DNA of 42,603 nt from CAZZKE01 sp964655005 (lineage in GTDB: Bacteria; Pseudomonadota; Alphaproteobacteria; Rhodospirillales; JABHCV01): the NCBI GenBank assembly GCA_964655005.1, contig CAZZKE010000017.1, positions 1-42,603 of the forward strand, in the 5' to 3' direction. Position 1 is the first letter of the stretch; the number at the start of each line of letters is the position of its first letter. A program made the translations under genes and the position numbers. This document shows positions 36,973-42,603 of this stretch, piece after piece. Under the pieces are notes generated by a model. The model was not told the origin of the DNA. It was given only the letters and a program-made list of their open reading frames with translations, and searched no databases.

Positions 36973-37788
36973 TCAGGTTTCGCCGGTTTTTTCCGTCTCT
37001 TCCGCTTCTTCCGCTTTTTCCTTTTCACGTCCGCGTTCGATGAAGGCGACCGACAGAATTGAAATTTCGTAAAGCAGCATTGTCGGCAATGCCAGTCCAA
37101 TCTGGCTTATAACGTCCGGCGGCGTCAGCACGGCGGCGGCGACGAAAGACAAGACGACGGCATAGCGTCGCTTTTTTCGCATCCCGTCGGCGGTAACCAT
37201 ACCGACCCGGCCCAGCAGCGTCATCAATACCGGTAATTCGAAGCACAGCCCGAAGGCGAAAATCAGGCGCATCACCAGCGACAGATATTCATCGACCTTG
37301 GGTTCAAGCTGGATCGGCAGGGAACCGGAACCGCCGACCGATTCAAAGCTGAGAAAAAATTTCCAGGCGAGCGGAAAAATATAGTAATAGACCAGTGAGC
37401 CACCGAGAAAAAACAGGATCGGCGTGGCCACCAGAAACGGCAGCATGGCGCGCTTTTCCTTTTTGTACAGGCCCGGGGCGACAAACAACCAGAACTGCAT
37501 GGCGATAAACGGAAACGAGAAAAACAACGCGGTGAAAAAGGCGACCTTGACGTAAGTAAAAAAGGCCTCGTGCAGGGCCGTGAAAATAAGCCGGCGATTG
37601 CCGCCCATGGTGTACAGAACATCGGCCAGCGGCTGCACCAGAAAGTTATATATCGCCGGGGCAAAATAGTAAGAGATGAAAAACAACACCAGCACCGCAG
37701 CCAGGGAATAGCCCAGCCGGGACCGCAACTCGACCAGATGTTCAAGCAGCGGCGCCTTGGTTCCATTTATATCCGATTTATCCGACAC
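36973..37788 (-). CDS. tatC: Sec-independent protein translocase TatC
   Basis: TatC is the polytopic receptor that recognises twin-arginine signal peptides of folded exported proteins, with TatB. The 271-residue protein has six transmembrane helices and starts with the conserved LLEHLVELRSRL motif; it also has FELPVLMTLLGRVGMV and a C-terminal charged tail rich in Glu and Lys. It is preceded by tatB (six-base gap) and followed by serS. Confidence 0.97.
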   Translation of the reverse strand: MSDKSDINGTKAPLLEHLVELRSRLGYSLAAVLVLFFISYYFAPAIYNFLVQPLADVLYTMGGNRRLIFTALHEAFFTYVKVAFFTALFFSFPFIAMQFWLFVAPGLYKKEKRAMLPFLVATPILFFLGGSLVYYYIFPLAWKFFLSFESVGGSGSLPIQLEPKVDEYLSLVMRLIFAFGLCFELPVLMTLLGRVGMVTADGMRKKRRYAVVLSFVAAAVLTPPDVISQIGLALPTMLLYEISILSVAFIERGREKEKAEEAEETEKTGET

Positions 37789-37794
37789 GCCGCC

Positions 37795-38205
37795 CTACCC
37801 GTCCTTTTTTGCATCTGCGGCGATGGCGGTCGGCGGCGCCTGGACATCGGCATCATCGGCGTCTGTCTGTTCCGGCGCCGAACTTGCCGTCGCCATCTTG
37901 CCGATATCGTCCTGGATCTCCGTCATATCCAAGTCCTTGGCCAACTCACCGGTCGGGTCGATGGCATTTTCGACGGTTTGCGCCAAATCCCCGTCGGCGA
38001 GATTGCCGATCTGCTTTTTCATATCTTCCAGATCGGCCTCTCGGACCACTTCGTCCAGTCCGTCCTGAAAATCGCGCGCCATCATTCGGGCCTTGCGGAC
38101 AACCCCCATTACGGTCCGCAGCACGCGCGGCAATTCCTTCGGTCCAACCACGATTACGGCCAGAATTGCGACGATAAACAGTTCCTGCCAGCCGATGTCG
38201 AACAT
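37795..38205 (-). CDS. tatB: Sec-independent protein translocase TatB
   Basis: TatB, with TatC, forms the twin-arginine signal receptor. The 136-residue protein has the short N-terminal membrane helix (MFDIGWQELFIVAILAVIVV), the hinge GPKELP, an amphipathic helix and a long charged tail. The E/G-P-K-E-L-P hinge and the length separate it from TatA. It lies 79 bases after tatA; no gene is visible in that gap. Confidence 0.95.
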   Translation of the reverse strand: MFDIGWQELFIVAILAVIVVGPKELPRVLRTVMGVVRKARMMARDFQDGLDEVVREADLEDMKKQIGNLADGDLAQTVENAIDPTGELAKDLDMTEIQDDIGKMATASSAPEQTDADDADVQAPPTAIAADAKKDG

Positions 38206-38284
38206 GGCGATTAGCGATCCTGCAATGAAAAAAGAGACATTTTACGCATTACGCGGGGTCCAATAGATCGGCCCGCTGCACGGC

Positions 38285-38539
38285 TTACCCGTTGGCGGCT
38301 TTATCTTCCTTCTGCCCGGTCTGGCCGACCGTTTCCTGGTGGTCCGTCTTCAAAACCTTCGGAGTCTCCTCCGATTCGCTGTCTTGGTCGGCCCCGCTTT
38401 CATCCTTCATACCCTTTTTGAACGACTTGAGGCCCTTGCCGAAATCGCCCATAAGGGCGGAAATCTTGCCCTTGCCGCCAAACAGGACGAGAACGACTAC
38501 CAAAACGATTAACCAATGCCAAATGCTTAATGCACCCAT
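38285..38539 (-). CDS. tatA: Sec-independent protein translocase TatA
   Basis: TatA oligomerises to form the transient passage for folded proteins. The 84-residue protein has the short membrane helix (SIWHWLIVLVVVLVLFGG), the FGKGLKSFKKG amphipathic helix and an acidic C-terminal tail. In place of the usual FG-K-LP hinge it reads FGGKGKIS, a common alphaproteobacterial form. The order tatA-tatB-tatC downstream of scpAB is typical of this class. Confidence 0.95.
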   Translation of the reverse strand: MGALSIWHWLIVLVVVLVLFGGKGKISALMGDFGKGLKSFKKGMKDESGADQDSESEETPKVLKTDHQETVGQTGQKEDKAANG

Positions 38540-38637
38540 AGTCTCAAACTCACTTGTCTTTCAATAAATTAGGAGGGCGGATAATGGCAGAAACCCATAG
38601 CTAGGGCAATGCTATCCGTTCCATGCCGCAAAATCAT

Positions 38638-39330
38638 CTATTCGCCGTTGGGATCCAGTGGTTGATCATCGATATTTTCATCGGGATCCAGCAGGTGAGA
38701 GGCTTCCACCAGGATGCCTTCTTCGCCGTCTTCCGTATTATCTTCCCGTTCGGCGGAAGCCGGCAGATTGCCATTCACCCGGTAAGCGTCGATCGCCGGT
38801 CTGGTATCCAGGAGTCCGGCCGCCTTCAACTCGTCCATGCCCGGCAAATCCTTGATACCGGCCAGCCCGAAATGATCCAGGAAGGCATCCGTAGTGCCCC
38901 ATGTTACCGGGCGTCCGGGGGTTTTCCTGCGACCACGGGGATGTACCCAGCCCTGCTCGAACAGGATATCCAGGGTTCCCTTGCTCAAGGATACGCCCCT
39001 GATCTCCTCGATCTCGGCGCGGGTCATCGGTTGGTGGTAGGCGATGATCGCCAGGGTTTCGACGGTAGCCCGGCCAAGCTTGCGGGCGATCTCTATTTCC
39101 CGCTCCAGCACCGGTCGCAAGTCATCGGCCGTGCGAAAGGCCCAGGAGCCACCGGCCTGAACCAGATGGACGCCCCGATTGGCATAATCGCCCTTGAGCT
39201 TGTCCAGCAATGCCGCCAGATCGGCGTCTTCCGGCAGTCTTTGGGCCAGGGATTTTTGTGACAACGGTTCGGCGGAAGCGAACAGAATCGCCTCGAGCAA
39301 TCTTAAATTATGGTCAGGTATATCGTTCAT
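38638..39330 (-). CDS. scpB: Segregation and condensation protein B
   Basis: ScpB is a winged-helix kleisin partner that, with ScpA and SMC, condenses and separates chromosomes. The 230-residue protein shows LLEAILFASAEPLSQKSLA, the winged-helix segments ETLAIIAYHQPMTRAEIEEIRGVS and GRPVTWGTTDAFLDHFGL, and an acidic C-terminal tail. It is ten bases after scpA. The SMC protein itself is not in the window. The 98 bases before tatA contain no clear signal. Confidence 0.95.
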   Translation of the reverse strand: MNDIPDHNLRLLEAILFASAEPLSQKSLAQRLPEDADLAALLDKLKGDYANRGVHLVQAGGSWAFRTADDLRPVLEREIEIARKLGRATVETLAIIAYHQPMTRAEIEEIRGVSLSKGTLDILFEQGWVHPRGRRKTPGRPVTWGTTDAFLDHFGLAGIKDLPGMDELKAAGLLDTRPAIDAYRVNGNLPASAEREDNTEDGEEGILVEASHLLDPDENIDDQPLDPNGE

Positions 39331-39340
39331 TGTGCACTAT

Positions 39341-40186
39341 TCACCGGTCTTGCCGGTTGTCATTGTCGTTGCCGCCAACCGGCGCCGGTGCGGACCGGAC
39401 CTTCGAATCGGCCATTGTGCTGCGAATATAAATCGGCGCGAAGGCTTCGTTCTGGCGCAATTTCAACTTACCGGCCCTGGCCATTTCCAGGGTCGCCGTG
39501 AAGGTCGAGGCGACGGCGGACCGATAGGTCAGGCCGTCTTCAATCCCGTCAGGCAGAAATTTCACCAGGGTTTGCCAATCCGGCAGGCGACCGATCACCC
39601 TGGCCAGTCGTTCCAGCGCGTCATCGACGCTGTAAAGATTCCATGGCTCGATGTGCAACACGCCATTTGTTTTCCTGCCCCTTTGTTCGCCGTAGCATTT
39701 AAGGAGTTCAAACAGGGATACCTCGTAGATCGTATGGGCGGTGACACGAAATTTCTCCGGCGTGCCGCGGGCGAAAAAATCGCGCCCCAGCCTGTTCCGC
39801 GATTGCAGGCGCGCACCGGCCTGTTGCATGGCTTCCAGGCGACGTAGCTGGAAAGCCAGCGCCGCCGCCATTTCCTCGCCGCTCGGCTCGTCCTCGCCTT
39901 CCAGATCGGGCAGCAGCAGCCGCGATTTCAGATAAGCCAGCCAGGCCGCCATGACCAGATAATCCGCCGCCAGTTCCAGATTGCCGCGCCTGGCCTCGGC
40001 GACGAAAGCCAGATACTGGTCGGCCAGCTGGACGATCGATATCTGGGTGATATCCACCTTCTGGTTCCGGGCCATGGTCAGCAGCACGTCGATGGGACCT
40101 TCAAAACCGTCTACATCGACCACGAACGCGGCCCCGTGCGGCCGCCTGGTTTCCCGGTCTTCCTCGAAATTCCCGGTATCTTCCAT
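39341..40186 (-). CDS. scpA: Segregation and condensation protein A (kleisin)
   Basis: ScpA is the bacterial kleisin that bridges the SMC heads. The 281-residue protein has the N-terminal helical domain FEGPIDVLLTMARNQKVDITQISIVQLADQYLAF, AADYLVMAAWLAYLKSRLLLP, and a C-terminal winged helix near VASTFTATLEMARAGKLKLRQNEAFAPIYIR. It lies four bases after the M50 protease gene and ten before scpB. Confidence 0.95.
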   Translation of the reverse strand: MEDTGNFEEDRETRRPHGAAFVVDVDGFEGPIDVLLTMARNQKVDITQISIVQLADQYLAFVAEARRGNLELAADYLVMAAWLAYLKSRLLLPDLEGEDEPSGEEMAAALAFQLRRLEAMQQAGARLQSRNRLGRDFFARGTPEKFRVTAHTIYEVSLFELLKCYGEQRGRKTNGVLHIEPWNLYSVDDALERLARVIGRLPDWQTLVKFLPDGIEDGLTYRSAVASTFTATLEMARAGKLKLRQNEAFAPIYIRSTMADSKVRSAPAPVGGNDNDNRQDR

Positions 40187-40190
40187 CGGC

Positions 40191-40880
40191 TTAGGCTACT
40201 CCGGTCAATAACATGATAAGCGACACAAGATAATCCGCCGGTTCGCCGATCAGCATCCTGAAAATATTCAAATCCATGCCGATTTTGCCGCCGATCCACG
40301 GCAACAGGAAAATGGCCCCAAGCACGATAAGAACACCATAACGTTCGGTCCGCGCCAACGGCAACGCCAAGCTGTCCGGCAACAAGCCGACGGCGACCCG
40401 ACCGCCATCCAGCGGCGGTATCGGCAGCATGTTGAAAACCGCCAATATGACGTTTAGCCACACGGAATTATAAAGGTTGTTGAACAGCCAGGAATCGACC
40501 ATCGGCGGCATGAACCGTACAACATGGAACAACAGCGCTGAAATAAACGCCAGCGCCAGATTGGTCCCCGGCCCGGCCAGGGCGACCAGCACCATATCCC
40601 CCCGGGGGTTGCGCAGACGGCGGAAATTAACCGGCACCGGTTTCGCGAATCCAAACATTACCCGCCCGCCCGATCCCAGCAACAGCAGTGCCGGCATCAA
40701 CAGGGTCCCGAACGGATCGATATGGCGGATCGGGTTAAACGTCACCCGGCCCAGCCGATAGGCGGTATCGTCACCCAGTTTCCAGGCGGCATAGCCATGC
40801 GCGGCTTCGTGCAGGGTTATCGCCAGCAGCAATGGCAAAATCCAGACCGACACCTTGATTATCAGTTCCGTAACAGACAA
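40191..40880 (-). CDS. Site-2 protease family (M50) membrane metalloprotease
   Basis: The 229-residue integral membrane protein has about five or six hydrophobic segments. The zinc motif HEAAH (His24, Glu25, His28) lies in the first helix, and the third-ligand motif NMLPIPPLDGGR is present near residues 150-165, so it should be active as an intramembrane protease. It is a short form without a PDZ domain, like the YwhC/FtsH-neighbour group rather than RseP. It is placed between nagZ and scpA (gaps of two and four bases), so it is cotranscribed with wall-recycling and chromosome-segregation genes. The substrate is unknown. Confidence 0.9.
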   Translation of the reverse strand: MSVTELIIKVSVWILPLLLAITLHEAAHGYAAWKLGDDTAYRLGRVTFNPIRHIDPFGTLLMPALLLLGSGGRVMFGFAKPVPVNFRRLRNPRGDMVLVALAGPGTNLALAFISALLFHVVRFMPPMVDSWLFNNLYNSVWLNVILAVFNMLPIPPLDGGRVAVGLLPDSLALPLARTERYGVLIVLGAIFLLPWIGGKIGMDLNIFRMLIGEPADYLVSLIMLLTGVA

Positions 40881-40882
40881 AT

Positions 40883-41914
40883 CTATCCCTTTCCTTCCAG
40901 CATCAAGTCCAGTCTCCGGGTCGCTTCCTCAATCGATTCACGCCAGGGCGTCATTTTTTCCAGGCGCCGTCCTTCCGCCCGTTCGACTTTGCCACGGGCG
41001 GCGGCGCCCAGTACCGAACAGGCTCCGGCTATATCCGTCATTTCATCCATTTTTCCGTTGCAGTGCAGGGCTATGTCACAACCGGCGGCCAACGCATCCC
41101 GCGCCCGCCCGGCCATGCCGCCTTCAAGCGCCCGCATGGACAGGTCATCGGACAGCAAGATACCAGTAAAACCGATTTCATGACGAATAACATCAATAAC
41201 CTTGGCCGACATGGTCGCCGGATTTTCACTATCGATCCCGGTGTAGATCACATGGGCCGTCATCGCCCATGGCATATGGGCCAGTGCGGCAAAGGGCGCA
41301 AAATCGGTATCGCCAAGTTCCCGCCGTGTCGAGGTAACCACCGGCAACGCCGTATGGCTATCCACATCGGCCCGGCCATGGCCGGGAATATGCTTGATAA
41401 CCGGCAGCACGCCGCCGTCAAGCAACCCTTTGCAAACGCCGCCGGCCAGGGCCGTAACCGTCGCCGGGTCGGTGCCATAGGCGCGATCCCCGATGACCGG
41501 ATCGGCCCCCGCCTGCGGCACATCCAGAACCGGCCCGCAATCGACCGTAATGCCCATATCCATAAGCTCTGCGGCGATCAGCCTGGCGTTCAGGCGGGCC
41601 GCCGCGATCGCCCGGTTCAGATCAACGGCGGCCAGATCGGCGAAACGGCTGGCCGGCGGCGCATTCCGCCAGTGCGGTGGCCGCAGACGCTGGACCCTGC
41701 CGCCCTCCTGATCGATCAGCACCGGCGCATCGGCCCGCCCAACGCAACCTCGCAGGTCATCGACCAGCGCCCGCAACTGGTCGGGGTTCTCGCAATTGCG
41801 CTCGAACAAAATGAATCCCAGCGGATCGGCATCGGTGAAGAACCGTCGTTCCCGTGCATCTAGCAGTGGCCCCCGGCAGCCAAAAATCGCCGCCATCGGC
41901 GCCCCAGAGCCCAC
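40883..41914 (-). CDS. nagZ: Beta-N-acetylhexosaminidase NagZ
   Basis: NagZ removes N-acetylglucosamine from anhydro-muropeptides in peptidoglycan recycling. The 343-residue GH3 protein has LIDQEGGRVQRLR, KHIPGHGRADVDSH (the catalytic His/Asp loop) and LLSDDLSM (nucleophile Asp), as in characterised NagZ. There is no signal peptide, which fits a cytoplasmic enzyme. I chose GTG 41914 because GGAGG lies five bases upstream, overlapping the stop of the SPOR gene; ATG 41896 is an alternative. Confidence 0.95.
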   Translation of the reverse strand: MGSGAPMAAIFGCRGPLLDARERRFFTDADPLGFILFERNCENPDQLRALVDDLRGCVGRADAPVLIDQEGGRVQRLRPPHWRNAPPASRFADLAAVDLNRAIAAARLNARLIAAELMDMGITVDCGPVLDVPQAGADPVIGDRAYGTDPATVTALAGGVCKGLLDGGVLPVIKHIPGHGRADVDSHTALPVVTSTRRELGDTDFAPFAALAHMPWAMTAHVIYTGIDSENPATMSAKVIDVIRHEIGFTGILLSDDLSMRALEGGMAGRARDALAAGCDIALHCNGKMDEMTDIAGACSVLGAAARGKVERAEGRRLEKMTPWRESIEEATRRLDLMLEGKG

Positions 41915-41915
41915 C

Positions 41916-42603
41916 CTATCCTCCGCTCGGCCTGACGATCAAACAGCCGATCTTGCGGCTCGACAGCCGCTCGCACAGCTTTTTCGCCGCCGCTTCACTG
42001 GCCAGCGGCCCGGCCCGCAATCGATAGAAGACACCCTTGCCGGCGCCCAGATCGACCCTGATGACGTTCAGGGTCAGGCCATCGAGCAGGTCGCCGTTTT
42101 TCTTTTTCAGGCGGATCCATTCGCTGCCGGCGGCATCTTCCGAACGCACGGCGGCAAGCTGGACCCGATAGACATTGCGTGGACCGGCCGGCACCGCGTT
42201 TGCCGCCGGCACCGGTGGCGGCGCCGGTGGTGGCGATGCAGTCTTCGCCACCGTTTCCATCTTGGGAATAGACGCCGGATTAAGGATCGGCTCGGCGACC
42301 GGCTTCTCGGCAATTGCCGGTTCCGGCGACTTGACGGTTTCGGCGGTCGGCGCCGGCGGCGCCAACGGTGCTTCCGGCCTTGGTAACAACCGTTCGACCC
42401 GATAATCCTCCTCGGCGCCCTTCAGGCGCTCGTAGATCAGTTTATCGCGGTCGGGTATGGCCATGCCGCCGGGATTTTCCGGCCGCACCTTGACCGGCCC
42501 GTCGGCGGCGCGAATGACCGGCACCTCGCCTTCCGTCCCGGCCAGCAGATTACCGCCGTACAGGTACCAACCGGCCCCGGCGCTGCCGCCGGCCAGAACA
42601 AGC
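41916..42603 (-). CDS. SPOR-domain protein, 5' end beyond the window
   Basis: The frame stays open to the right edge, so the start lies outside. The visible part begins in a hydrophobic, probably transmembrane, segment (LVLAGGSAGAGWYLYGG) and continues through a Pro/Ala-rich periplasmic linker. It ends in a SPOR domain of about 80 residues (YRVQLAAVRSEDAAGSEW ... GVFYRLRAGPL ... AKKLCERL), which binds septal peptidoglycan stripped of stem peptides. This architecture is common to division-linked proteins such as FtsN and DamX. It is one base upstream of nagZ. Confidence 0.92.
   Translation of the reverse strand, partial: LVLAGGSAGAGWYLYGGNLLAGTEGEVPVIRAADGPVKVRPENPGGMAIPDRDKLIYERLKGAEEDYRVERLLPRPEAPLAPPAPTAETVKSPEPAIAEKPVAEPILNPASIPKMETVAKTASPPPAPPPVPAANAVPAGPRNVYRVQLAAVRSEDAAGSEWIRLKKKNGDLLDGLTLNVIRVDLGAGKGVFYRLRAGPLASEAAAKKLCERLSSRKIGCLIVRPSGG

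Noticed and set aside
38571..38604. Ideal ribosome site (AGGAGG) before a six-codon frame on the plus strand (MAETHS)
   Set aside because: It is antisense in the gap between scpB and tatA, no plus-strand gene follows, and the peptide is too short to support. It is recorded as a chance match.

Overview
The window reads as a chromosomal segment of an alphaproteobacterium, most like the Rhodospirillales and relatives. It is GC-rich by eye and densely packed, and almost every gene is a core gene. The taxonomic evidence is the alphaproteobacterial neighbourhood SPOR-nagZ-scpAB-tatABC-serS-surE-pcm-nlpD-yajC-secDF, a MipZ division ATPase, a mitochondrial-type (Tim14-like) J protein, ubiTUV, and a direct-repeat LexA box (GAAC-N7-GAAC) between ssb and uvrA. 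I see no insertion sequence, prophage, CRISPR array or origin of replication.

Region 1 (1-4656): a small hypothetical gene, an acyl-CoA synthetase on the minus strand and, divergent from it, the overlapping ubiT-ubiU-ubiV operon for oxygen-independent ubiquinone synthesis. A near-perfect FNR-type site lies upstream of ubiT at the position expected for an anaerobically activated promoter. Region 2 (4664-10693, minus strand): mipZ, a VWA-domain gene and a Tim14-like J-protein gene form one tightly packed unit. It is followed by galU, ugd and a phosphomannomutase/phosphoglucomutase gene that supply UDP-glucose, UDP-glucuronate and sugar-1-phosphates for envelope glycans.

Region 3 (10756-13167): an FAD oxidoreductase of the L-2-hydroxyglutarate oxidase type, a secreted GH114-like protein with a terminator, and tRNA-Lys(UUU). 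Region 4 (13240-20518): coaD, gyrA and ssb on the minus strand, with uvrA divergent from ssb and a LexA box between them. Region 5 (20773-28883): a two-gene ABC exporter, a membrane-anchored rhodanese, trmFO, a GNAT acetyltransferase, an aldo/keto reductase, an unrecognised secreted ankyrin/proline-rich protein, sodB and the 3' end of an Mth938-like gene.

Region 6 (28881-42603): almost entirely minus strand. It holds the Sec accessory genes (yajC, secD, secF, and the Mth938-like gene), the Tat translocase, the ScpAB condensin partners, serS, surE, pcm, an NlpD-like amidase activator, nagZ, an M50 protease and a SPOR-domain protein that runs off the right edge. One DUF815 ATPase gene lies on the plus strand inside this block. 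Together these genes serve protein export, chromosome segregation, division and wall remodelling.

Nothing here is clearly a new defence or mobile system. The least explained items are the 616-residue secreted protein at 26225-28075, the MipZ/VWA/J-protein unit and the 78-codon gene at the left edge. All calls were made by reading the sequence and translated proteins. No database search was run.
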